25,261 bases of DNA from positions 1 to 25,261 of IMG/VR virus record IMGVR_UViG_3300025293_001613, one strand, 5' to 3'. Numbering within the stretch: position 1 is the first letter of the stretch; every line of letters starts with the position of its first letter. A program made the position numbers and the translations under genes. The notes beneath the pieces were generated by a model. It saw nothing but the letters and a program-made list of their open reading frames with translations, did not search any database and was not told the origin of the DNA. Source of the DNA: a virus. Below are positions 16,086 through 22,714 of the stretch, piece after piece.

Positions 16086-16594
16086 TGGGCTGTCTCCTCG
16101 GCTTTCTTAGCCTCGATGAATTGCGCCTGGCTGATGCCGGTGGCTCTGCACACAGCGATTTCATCGGCGGTGAGTGCTTCCGTTTCTGCCGGTAGCTTTT
16201 TGCCATCCGTTTGCCGACTGGTGAGGCTGGCGATGGGCTGAGCGCTGCCGAGGTAGGTACGCAGCGCGGCGATGTCGTTTTTGCCAAGCTCACGCGCCCA
16301 GGGCTCCAGGCTTTTGACCAGGCGGCCATCTTCCAGGCCCGCTTCGACCAGGCGGTCGACTTCGCCGCCGGTGACTTGAGCCGTCAGCGCGGCGATCTGG
16401 GTTTGCATTTGCGCGACGGCATCGGCGGGCACGTATTTGGCTGGGTCCGGCGATTTGCCGGCTTCGGCACGCAGGGCGGCCACTTCCTGCTCTGCTGCGG
16501 TCTGCTTTTGACTTTGCGACTTCAGAGCAGCGGTGATCTGCTCTTCCGTCGCGTCTTCCGGCAGGCCGAGCAGTTTCAATTGCTCTTTATTCAC
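16082..16594 (-). CDS. Z: Internal in-frame scaffold protein (Mu Z-like)
   Basis: Mu makes its scaffold Z from a start inside the protease gene I. Here the same plan is visible: an in-frame GTG at 16594 (codon 172 of I) is preceded by GAAGG at 8 nt, just after the protease domain and at the start of the helical part beginning VNKEQLKLLGLPEDATEEQ. A second GTG three codons earlier is also in frame. The product would be 170 aa, rich in Ala, Glu and Gln, and would guide capsid assembly before being degraded by the protease. The start is inferred, not proven. Confidence 0.6.
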   Translation of the reverse strand: MNKEQLKLLGLPEDATEEQITAALKSQSQKQTAAEQEVAALRAEAGKSPDPAKYVPADAVAQMQTQIAALTAQVTGGEVDRLVEAGLEDGRLVKSLEPWARELGKNDIAALRTYLGSAQPIASLTSRQTDGKKLPAETEALTADEIAVCRATGISQAQFIEAKKAEETAQ

Positions 16595-17107
16595 GGGTTT
16601 CACCTTCGCTTCGGGGTTGTGCTGGGATCGGGCGGCAGCGACGTCGCTGATGCCATCTATGGCCGGGTTGTTGGTAACGGCGGCCATTAACAGTTCGGTC
16701 ACCACGCCAGTTTTGGCGTCGTAACCGAACACGGGGGAGAGGTAGCGGTATTCGTCGCCCTCGATGAGCGCGGAAGCTCGGGCGGTCCACTCGACGTTGA
16801 TAGCGTAGAGACCATCGCCCTCGCGCCATTCAAGCTGATCAAACCACCCGGCGGCAGGCGCGGGCTGGCCAGAGGTTTCGGCGTAGAGGGTCTGGTGCTC
16901 GTAGTCGATGACGAATGGCGTTTGCCGGGCGGCGGCGCGCTCGATGAGGGCCTTGGCCGCTGCTTCGTCAAGTTGCCATCCGGTCAGCCCTTCGGGCCGA
17001 CCGTCACGGGCACGGATCAGCCCAGCAGGGAACAGCTGGATTTCGGATCCGGCTTTTCGGATGCGGGCCGTCAGTGCGGCGAATTGAATGGCAGATGATT
17101 TTTTCAT
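16082..17107 (-). CDS. I: Head maturation protease/scaffold, Mu gpI family
   Basis: This 341-aa protein combines the prohead protease (about residues 1-165) with a scaffold domain. Marks of the Mu I group are GWQLDEAAAKAL, the TPFVIDYEHQTLYAE segment (Asp68, Glu70, His71), AAGWFDQLEWRE, LSPVFGYDAKTG and AVTNNPAIDG. The C-terminal half is helical and charged, typical of a scaffold. I chose ATG 17107; the frame stays open to 17248, but the extra 47 residues are Arg/Ser-rich and unlike the family. The ATG has no good separate Shine-Dalgarno, since the only GGCGG is 1 nt away and lies in a hairpin (17110-17122). A large non-coding gap precedes it. Confidence 0.88.
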   Translation of the reverse strand: MKKSSAIQFAALTARIRKAGSEIQLFPAGLIRARDGRPEGLTGWQLDEAAAKALIERAAARQTPFVIDYEHQTLYAETSGQPAPAAGWFDQLEWREGDGLYAINVEWTARASALIEGDEYRYLSPVFGYDAKTGVVTELLMAAVTNNPAIDGISDVAAARSQHNPEAKVKPVNKEQLKLLGLPEDATEEQITAALKSQSQKQTAAEQEVAALRAEAGKSPDPAKYVPADAVAQMQTQIAALTAQVTGGEVDRLVEAGLEDGRLVKSLEPWARELGKNDIAALRTYLGSAQPIASLTSRQTDGKKLPAETEALTADEIAVCRATGISQAQFIEAKKAEETAQ

Positions 17108-17221
17108 GCCGCCAGTTTGGCGACTGAAACGCGAGCCCGGAACGTGAAGGGCTTCACGCGCGGCGGTAGATGTTGAGTGTGCCCGGCACTGACCCGAGCG
17201 AAGCGTGGAATAGGCCGAAGC

Positions 17222-17284
17222 CCTCAGAGGCTCTGGAAGGCGCTGCACCGGCCTGGCGGTACGTTGGCCTTAATTCTCAGAGAA
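17222..17284. repeat. Pair of CTCAGAG palindromes with 53-bp centre spacing
   Basis: CCTCAGAGG (17222-17230) and TTCTCAGAGAA (17274-17284) are perfect odd-length palindromes sharing the core CTCAGAG. Their centres at 17226 and 17279 are 53 bp apart, close to five helical turns, so the two sites would face the same side of the DNA. This is operator-like, but no protein is known to bind it. Confidence 0.5.
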
Positions 17285-17304
17285 ACCCCTTTTAAACCCC
17301 CTTT
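17283..17304. repeat. Tandem 11-bp repeat AAACCCCTTTT / AAACCCCCTTT
   Basis: Two adjacent copies of an 11-bp unit differ only at the C/T tract boundary (CCCCTTTT versus CCCCCTTT). The period is one helical turn, and the repeat abuts the second CTCAGAG palindrome. Phased repeats like this often mark activator sites upstream of a phage late promoter; that use is inference. Confidence 0.5.
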
Positions 17305-17478
17305 AACGGCGGCGAGAGCCGCGCATTCAGGGTATCTGGCAGAGCGGATACTACCGCACCGCGATGAGGGCGACCAGAACATTGATGCGGATGCGCGTTA
17401 GACGGGCGTTAGAATCGCCACTGCTGGGGTGATCGATTTTCAGTTGGGGCAATGGCCGCCCGGCGTGTTGCGGCACGC

Positions 17479-17970
17479 TCAGGCGGCCGTGACGGCGTTG
17501 CGCAGGAAACGGGTAGCAATGTCTAGAATATCCTGCTCGTCGTCCCTGCCGATGCCGAGGAACGGGCGGGCGGGGATATCTCCCCAGGGAATTGGGCCGC
17601 CGCGCTTGGTTTTGCCGAATGCGCCCCTGGCGGCACCAAACTGGTGAGTGGGGGCGTAGACTTTGTTGGAGCCGATTTCGGCGAAGTCGTCGCCTGCATC
17701 GCTGGTGATGTTGTTGGCCATCTGGGTGCTGGCCTGGAGGATTTTGCCGCCCCGGCGCTTGGGGTTGCGCAGTAGCGTGGTTTCTCTGAGCGGTGCCCAG
17801 GCTTCGCCGGTGGTTGGGTCTTGCTCCTGGCTGAACGCTGCCGCCGTGGCGGTTTCGAGTACCTGGGCGATTTCTTCCATGGCATCTCTTGGCCGCTCGA
17901 TACGGCGGACCAGTTCACGCAGGGAGTCGACCACTTCGGCATCGTTGGCGTTGATGTGGATGATGGACAT
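17479..17970 (-). CDS. G: Phage virion morphogenesis protein G (Mu gp31 / tail completion family)
   Basis: This 163-aa protein belongs to the phage virion morphogenesis family, needed for head-tail completion. Family marks are the N-terminal helix with SLRELVRRIERPRDAMEEIA, the DPTTGEAWAPLRETT segment, the basic loop PKRRGGKILQ, the YAPTHQFGA motif and the C-terminal IPARPFLGIGRDDEQDI. Its place directly after the MuF gene agrees with Mu G. The ATG at 17970 has AAGGA 8 nt upstream. Unlike its neighbours it is not overlapping: 131 bp holding the plus-strand tRNA-like element separates it from F, and the 371-bp gap follows it. Confidence 0.93.
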   Translation of the reverse strand: MSIIHINANDAEVVDSLRELVRRIERPRDAMEEIAQVLETATAAAFSQEQDPTTGEAWAPLRETTLLRNPKRRGGKILQASTQMANNITSDAGDDFAEIGSNKVYAPTHQFGAARGAFGKTKRGGPIPWGDIPARPFLGIGRDDEQDILDIATRFLRNAVTAA

Positions 17971-17999
17971 TGAAAAATCCTTGCTTTTGTGGTGATATT
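17970..17999 (+). promoter_or_regulatory. Candidate sigma70 promoter for the tRNA-like element
   Basis: TTGAAA (17970-17975, 5 of 6 matches to -35) and GATATT (17994-17999, 4 of 6 to -10) are 18 bp apart on the plus strand. Transcription would start near 18006, three bases before the acceptor stem of the tRNA-like element. The fit is moderate, and such matches occur by chance. Confidence 0.35.
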
Positions 18000-18008
18000 G
18001 GGGTTCCG

Positions 18009-18095
18009 GCAGGTGTAAGTCTCAACTGGTAGAGCCTATGTCGCTGCGCTTATGTGCAGCGGTATGTGTTGCGGGTTCGAGTCCCGCCACCTGCT
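18009..18095 (+). tRNA. tRNA-like element with abnormal anticodon arm
   Basis: Plus-strand 87-nt cloverleaf, antisense to the operon. The acceptor GCAGGTG (18009-18015) pairs perfectly with CACCTGC (18088-18094). A D-arm CTC/GAG encloses AACTGGTA (18024-18031), which keeps the conserved GG. The T-arm GCGGG-TTCGAGT-CCCGC (18071-18087) is canonical. The anticodon region instead folds into one long hairpin (18037-18066, up to 13 pairs including G-U). It offers an 8-nt loop GCUUAUGU on a 6-bp stem or a smaller loop, but no 7-nt loop on a paired stem. The linker before the D-arm is 5 nt instead of 2, and no CCA is encoded. It is a decayed tRNA or a derived tRNA-like RNA; amino acid identity cannot be assigned. 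Confidence 0.65.
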
Positions 18096-18101
18096 GGGCT
18101 C

Positions 18102-19526
18102 TCAATCCCTCGGGTAAACTCTTTCGTAGATCCCTGCATTTGTAAGTCTTGCGGACGTCGTCCAATAGGCGCTAATCAGCTTGTCCACCACTGACGATTG
18201 GCTCTTTTCCATTCGCTCTTCGGGGCCGACCACAGCAACGGCAACTTCGTCTGCATTCCGCTCCAGCACGTACAGCAACCGACCATTTCGCTTATCCCGG
18301 TAGACGCTCTCAGCATCAGCCATAAGCCTGGGCAGAGCCAGATACACTTCACGACTTACTGCAGCACCTTCTCGGATATGCCTGTCACTATCCAGATGCT
18401 CCACTTGGCTTTCGCTGACCACAATCAGCCGCGAAGGCATCAGCCCTGTTTTCTCAAAGTAAGCCGCGCCCAGCTCCTCTGGCATGAACATAACCGGCTG
18501 CCAGTTTTTCTGGCTCAGGCCGGTTTGCGCCAGGCTCTGTTGCAGCTCTCGCTGGCGTTCACGGCTGGGGTTCTGGGCGAGCTGTTCGCCGATATTCCGG
18601 CGAGTTTCCAGTTTGTACAGGGCGCTGCCCATCCACTGCTCAAATACGGCCTGCCGGGCTTCTGAATTGTTAAGGCTGTTGATGACCTGGCTGCGCAGGC
18701 CCGTGTGAGTCACCCGGCCTATGGACCGGGCAATGGCCGCATCCACGCCAAACGCAGCCGAACCGGGATTATGGTCCCAGCCGATATCGGGGATCATAAC
18801 GCTGCCGTCTGGCAGGCGCACCTGGCTGTGCTGCACGGTGATCACTTCGCCGGTCTGGTAGTCGATGCCGGCTTCGCGCTCTACGGTCTCTATCCAGTCC
18901 GCGCCGTTTTCTACAGTCAGACCCTCGCGCTCCAGGTTGCGGTCGGTGAGGTTTCTCACGCGGCAGCGGCAGCCCCAGCCGTTGGGGGGGTAGATCACGG
19001 CCCAGACTGGGTCGTCCCAGCGAAACACTTTCCCATGCAACAACCGATGCAGGGGCCGGGTCTCGGTGTCCATAACGGCCAGGTATTGCCAGTAAGGCCG
19101 GAACTCCACCGCAGCCAGCTGCCGGCGGTAGCGGCCTACGTTGTAGGCGGTGGACAGGTTGGTTCGGTAGATGTTCTTCAGCCGCCAGGGGCTGCCCAGC
19201 TGCACTTCGTAGTCGTTGCCCTGGGCGTCGGTGCGGGTTTCTTTGCCCCACCAGCCGGCTTTTTGCAGGCGCGGGGTCACTTCTTTAACGAAGGTTTCTT
19301 CGGTGGTGCCTTCGGCCAGGGCTTTATCCAAGCCGTTCCGAATCACTTCCAGCACGTCCATGCTGGCTGCTTTTGCCACGGTAAATGCCCTGGCGTGCGC
19401 CCGGCCCTCCATCTCCTGCCATTGGTCCGTGATCTGGTAGCCCTTGCTGCGGAAGTAAGCCACAGCGTCCTTGGGTTCCATGGCCATTGCGGCCCGCAGC
19501 TGAGCGGTTTTCTCACTGCTGGGCAT
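18102..19526 (-). CDS. F: Head morphogenesis protein, MuF family, with candidate C-terminal nuclease-like domain
   Basis: This 474-aa protein is the Mu gp30/SPP1 gp7-type minor head protein, probably ejected or placed inside the capsid by the portal. The MuF core covers about 40-200: KNIYRTNLSTAYNVGRYRR (117-135), PYWQYLAVMDTETRP (144-158), the HGKVF segment and the PPNGWGCRCRVR zinc-like motif (180-191). The C-terminal portion (about 345-474) is a separate alpha/beta segment with His377, His383, ALPRLMADAE, LLYVLERNADEVAVAVVG and a terminal SAYWTT. This resembles the phage-linked barnase/EndoU/colicin-like nuclease (PBECR) domains known to be fused to MuF. Catalysis is unproven. The ATG at 19526 overlaps the portal stop by 14 bases. 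Confidence 0.9.
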   Translation of the reverse strand: MPSSEKTAQLRAAMAMEPKDAVAYFRSKGYQITDQWQEMEGRAHARAFTVAKAASMDVLEVIRNGLDKALAEGTTEETFVKEVTPRLQKAGWWGKETRTDAQGNDYEVQLGSPWRLKNIYRTNLSTAYNVGRYRRQLAAVEFRPYWQYLAVMDTETRPLHRLLHGKVFRWDDPVWAVIYPPNGWGCRCRVRNLTDRNLEREGLTVENGADWIETVEREAGIDYQTGEVITVQHSQVRLPDGSVMIPDIGWDHNPGSAAFGVDAAIARSIGRVTHTGLRSQVINSLNNSEARQAVFEQWMGSALYKLETRRNIGEQLAQNPSRERQRELQQSLAQTGLSQKNWQPVMFMPEELGAAYFEKTGLMPSRLIVVSESQVEHLDSDRHIREGAAVSREVYLALPRLMADAESVYRDKRNGRLLYVLERNADEVAVAVVGPEERMEKSQSSVVDKLISAYWTTSARLTNAGIYERVYPRD

Positions 19527-21066
19527 GGATGCTACCCCACAGCTCGGCGGCGAACAGCGCTTTGCGCAGGCGGTTTTCGAGGGCTTCGGTGCTCATCTCC
19601 GGGTAAAGGTCCGCGAGGCCCTGCATGAGCGCCTCTGACCCTTGCTCGGCCAGCTTGAGCACGGGGGCCAGAACCGGGGTCAGGTCTTGCTGGTATTCGC
19701 CGCTGGCGATCAGTTCCAGCGCCTCATCGAGCGCGACCTGGTCCGGGAATTCTTTCTCGGTTTGGGTGCGCAGGGCGGCTCTGGCGGTGGTTGGCCCTGG
19801 GGTGGGCTGGGCGGCTCTGGGGGTGAAGTCCAGCACGTCGTCGTCGCTTTCCGGGGCCGGGATGCCGAGTTTCTCCCGTGCCCAGCGGGCGCTGATGGGA
19901 ATGCCGGCGGCGAGCTTGGGCAGCGCGTCGGCGAACAGCTTCAGGTCTTCAGGCTGGTCGGTTTCAAACACCCAGGTGGGCATTCGGGTTAACCCGGTGT
20001 TGAGGCGTGCCAGCGGGGTGATCAGGTGCTCGGTGAGCGTGCGAGCGATTTGCCGGGCATCGCTGATCATGATGTCGTGACGCACCTCGTTGTGCACCTC
20101 GCCCAGCGCGTAGGCTCCACCGCCGTTCTGGCCGGTTTGGCTGGTGAGCGTGCCGCCCAAAATGGCTTTGCTCATGCTGCTCTCGGCCCAGTGCATCATG
20201 GCCATGAACGGGTCGCTTGCGCCTTTTGCCGCTTCCTGGAACTCCAGTTCCATACCTTGCGGAATAATGCCGGCGGCGGCATGGCCGATATTCACCACGG
20301 CGCGCATGAGCGTGGATTTTTCATTATCGGTGGCCCCCGCCGGGTACTTACCGAGCCGCAGCGGCAGGCCGTAAATTTCCAGAAACTCTGCCAGGTCACG
20401 CGCAGAGTAGTTACGGAACAGGTACGGCCACGCGAGGATCCGCGCGAGGCCGCCACGGCTCAGGTAGCCGCTTTTGGCTTTGTGGGTATGCACCAGCCAG
20501 CCCCAGGGGCGCAGCAGCTCGCCCTGGCCATCTTCGGTGCGCAGGGCCAGCAGGTTGCGGTCGTGCGCTGGGCACATAAACCAGTCCGGCTGGCGGTACT
20601 GGGCGGCTTTGAGCAGCCACTGGCCCTCGCTGCGCTCCCAGTCGTATTCGAGGCACGAATAGCCGTAGAGGATCGCTGCGCTGGAATCGTAGACGACATC
20701 CTCCCAATCCATGTCGCGGATCGCGGATTCCAGGTCTTCCGTCGCTCGCTTTTCCTGGGCGGTGGCGTCTTTGGGTGGGCGCAGGTACCAGTTGAGGCCC
20801 AGCAAGGCCCGGCGGCGCTTGCTGAGTTCGGCAAACAGGTGGGCGTCTTTTTCTTCCATGTCCTCAGCCAGGCGGGCCTGGGTTTCGAGCCGGCCTTCTT
20901 CGCCATCCTGCAGAATGCTGGCGAGTTTGGCGGGCGTCAGGCCACGGCTGGGGTGGTCGCTGAATTCGCGGTACAGCTGGGCGATGCGGGCGGTTTGCGG
21001 CTCGGCGAGGTCGTCTGTGGGCTGGCGGGGCATGGGGTAGCCCCGGTGGTCGAGTATGCTCACCAT
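19513..21066 (-). CDS. Portal protein, Mu gp29 / DUF935 family
   Basis: This 517-aa protein forms the dodecameric portal through which DNA is packaged and ejected. It begins MVSILDHRGYPMPRQ, like the (R)IVD..GRPI opening of Mu gp29, then carries EPQTARIAQLYREF, HPSRGLTPAKLASIL, the MEEKDAHLFAELSKRRRALL helix, GLNWYLRPP, and ILYGYSCLEYDW. These are the strong DUF935 signatures. The length is near Mu gp29. The ATG at 21066 overlaps the terminase stop by 7 nt; a GTG one codon later would make a GTGA junction and cannot be excluded. It sits between large terminase and MuF, as in Mu. Confidence 0.95.
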   Translation of the reverse strand: MVSILDHRGYPMPRQPTDDLAEPQTARIAQLYREFSDHPSRGLTPAKLASILQDGEEGRLETQARLAEDMEEKDAHLFAELSKRRRALLGLNWYLRPPKDATAQEKRATEDLESAIRDMDWEDVVYDSSAAILYGYSCLEYDWERSEGQWLLKAAQYRQPDWFMCPAHDRNLLALRTEDGQGELLRPWGWLVHTHKAKSGYLSRGGLARILAWPYLFRNYSARDLAEFLEIYGLPLRLGKYPAGATDNEKSTLMRAVVNIGHAAAGIIPQGMELEFQEAAKGASDPFMAMMHWAESSMSKAILGGTLTSQTGQNGGGAYALGEVHNEVRHDIMISDARQIARTLTEHLITPLARLNTGLTRMPTWVFETDQPEDLKLFADALPKLAAGIPISARWAREKLGIPAPESDDDVLDFTPRAAQPTPGPTTARAALRTQTEKEFPDQVALDEALELIASGEYQQDLTPVLAPVLKLAEQGSEALMQGLADLYPEMSTEALENRLRKALFAAELWGSIHAQQ

Positions 21067-22616
21067 GCGCCGGTCTCCTCTAGGTAGTGGTTGTCGTCGT
21101 CATCGCTGGCGGGTTCGCCGTTCCAGCGGCTTTTGTAGTTGGGGGCCGGGGTGTATTCGATGGGGGCCGGATCCATTCGGCTGGCGTAGTAAGCCAGCGC
21201 TATGGCGATGGCGGCATCCCCGTGGCGGCCATTCTGGCGGCTGTTACGCGGAACCTTGGCCACGCCGTTGATCATCTGGATGGCCCTGAGATCGTCCACG
21301 ATGAAGTTATCTGCGGGGATCTCGATGGTGCCGTCTTCAAATGCGGCCTTGAGCGGGGGCATGTTGTCCCGGTACCAGGCATCTGAAAACTTGATCTCTT
21401 CGACTCTATGGGCTCCGAATGCCTGGGCGGTGACCTCGGCCAGGTATGCACCGTTACCGGTGGCATCCAGCGCGGCGGCCTGTAGCCTGGCGACTCGGCT
21501 GAGCACGTAATGCACGATCTGCCGCTGCTGTTCAAACGGGATGTTCTGCATTTCGATGACAAGCGGGCACCGGCGCACCAGGTCGCCACCGATGACCAGG
21601 GGCACGAGCACGGAAAGGTCGATGGTGCGCCCGAAGTCTTGCCCAAAAGCGACCCAGAGGGCCGGATCCAGCTCTAGTAGCAGCGGCCTGATGTGTTGCT
21701 CACACCAGTCATGGATTTCGGCCTCGCGCCAGCCAGCGGGCAGTTGCTTGAAGGCGTCATCTTTCTTGAGACGTAGCACCGGCAGGCCCTTGCGTGCCCG
21801 CGCTTCGATCAGCGATCTGGGCAGCCAATTGCCAGAGCCTTCTGCCGGGATGGCATCCAGTTCTTCTGTGGCGGCATCGCCGTAGAAGTCGTAAACGCCT
21901 TGGACCCATTCATCTTCCGCCGCTTGGCTCCATTCTTTGCCCAGGCGCATGCACACGCGCCGGTTAAGGCCCTGGTCAACCGCTTCGCGGAAGGTGATCC
22001 GCTGAACTGATCCTTTGCGCCGACCGGCGCGGATGTCGTTGATCAGCTGATTGAACGGGTTCTGGTCGCCGTTGTGGGTGCTGATCACCCGGACTTTTCC
22101 GCCCCAGATGAGCAGTGCCATGGCGGCCTTTAACAGCTCGCCGAGTTGATCGTGGAAAGCGGCCTCATCAATGATCACCACGCCCTGCTTGCCCCGCAGG
22201 TTGGCTGGCCGGCTGGAGAGCGCCACGATCCGGTGGCCGCTATTGGGGAATCTTATGGTGTAGGTCTTGATGTGCTTGTCGTCGGAATCGTCTTCCCAGA
22301 TTCCCTCTTCAACCGCGCCGGCAGCGTGATTGAACGCGCGCGCCCACATGGCGCAGGCGTCGATATACTCAATGGCCATGTCTTGGTTGTAGCCGATGTA
22401 ATAGCAGTTCTGCCCGCCGGCGGCTTTTTCGGAGGCGGCGATCAGTACGTTATCCGATGCCTCAGCCCAGGTGAGACCGGTTCGCCGGGACTTTTCAGAG
22501 ACTTTGAGCTGGCTGGGATCGGCTACCCAGCGCGCCTGGTAGCCCAGCAAAACAGCGGGCGGCGTGTTGGCTTTGCTGGTATCGGCGATGGCTTCGGAGA
22601 GGGGGTTCGGGCTCAC
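21060..22616 (-). CDS. Large terminase subunit, Mu gp28 family
   Basis: This 518-aa protein is the ATP-driven DNA packaging motor and nuclease. The N-terminal ATPase has a Walker-A-like SEKSRRTGLTW (40-50), a Walker B VVIIDEAAFHD (146-156) and coupling motif ISTHNGD (178-184). The C-terminal nuclease part starts near FGQDFGRTIDLSVL (about 318-331), where the acidic DFG is an expected catalytic residue, with a further acidic motif LDATGNGAYLAE. The Mu family packages by the headful mechanism from the transposed copy. The start is GTG at 22616, coupled as GTGA to a 33-codon ORF; the downstream portal overlaps it by 7 nt. Confidence 0.95.
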   Translation of the reverse strand: MSPNPLSEAIADTSKANTPPAVLLGYQARWVADPSQLKVSEKSRRTGLTWAEASDNVLIAASEKAAGGQNCYYIGYNQDMAIEYIDACAMWARAFNHAAGAVEEGIWEDDSDDKHIKTYTIRFPNSGHRIVALSSRPANLRGKQGVVIIDEAAFHDQLGELLKAAMALLIWGGKVRVISTHNGDQNPFNQLINDIRAGRRKGSVQRITFREAVDQGLNRRVCMRLGKEWSQAAEDEWVQGVYDFYGDAATEELDAIPAEGSGNWLPRSLIEARARKGLPVLRLKKDDAFKQLPAGWREAEIHDWCEQHIRPLLLELDPALWVAFGQDFGRTIDLSVLVPLVIGGDLVRRCPLVIEMQNIPFEQQRQIVHYVLSRVARLQAAALDATGNGAYLAEVTAQAFGAHRVEEIKFSDAWYRDNMPPLKAAFEDGTIEIPADNFIVDDLRAIQMINGVAKVPRNSRQNGRHGDAAIAIALAYYASRMDPAPIEYTPAPNYKSRWNGEPASDDDDNHYLEETGAW

Positions 22617-22714
22617 TTGTTCAAGAATCCTCTCACAAAGGCAGCTGCAACGATGGCAAACGCTATGCTGTCAGCGCCATCGGCGATCGCTTGGGCGATG
22701 GTGAGCGTTTCCAT
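22613..22714 (-). CDS. 33-residue ORF between small and large terminase genes
   Basis: This is a very short gene-like ORF: ATG at 22714 (overlapping the DUF3486 stop as TGATG) through TGA at 22613-22615 (overlapping the terminase GTG as GTGA). The protein starts METLTIAQAIADGADSIAFA and ends VRGFLNK. Its hydrophobic stretch (about residues 17-31) could be a short membrane or amphipathic helix. The only 97 bases between the two terminase genes are exactly filled by it. That double coupling supports translation, if only as a re-initiation bridge that feeds the terminase GTG. No family is recognised. Confidence 0.6.
   Translation of the reverse strand: METLTIAQAIADGADSIAFAIVAAAFVRGFLNK

Larger units (their letters stand above)
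17108..17478. promoter_or_regulatory. 371-bp non-coding gap, candidate late promoter/operator region (P_I position)
   Basis: I see no credible gene in this stretch between G and I, although neighbouring genes usually overlap. In Mu the late promoter P_I lies before gene I, so this is the matching place. Contents: two CTCAGAG-centred palindromes (17222-17230 and 17274-17284) with centres 53 bp apart; an 11-bp direct repeat AAACCCCTTTT/AAACCCCCTTT (17283-17304); a GAGA-loop hairpin GCGGC/GCCGC (17309-17322); a CGTGAA/TTCACG hairpin (17143-17158); and a hairpin (17110-17122) over the protease start region. I cannot place a -10 box with confidence. Confidence 0.5.

Noticed and set aside
17108-17248. 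Longer start for the protease gene
   Set aside because: The 47 extra residues are Arg/Ser-rich and not protease-like; treated as part of the regulatory gap.
18037-18066. Assigning an anticodon (for example UAU) to the tRNA-like element
   Set aside because: No 7-nt loop closed by a paired stem can be formed, so any anticodon choice would be arbitrary.
20026-21087. Long plus-strand ORF opposite the portal gene (353 aa), and similar ones at 10328-11206 and 18705-19628
   Set aside because: They lie exactly antisense to strong genes and have shadow-like composition without motifs; GC-rich DNA often leaves such frames open.
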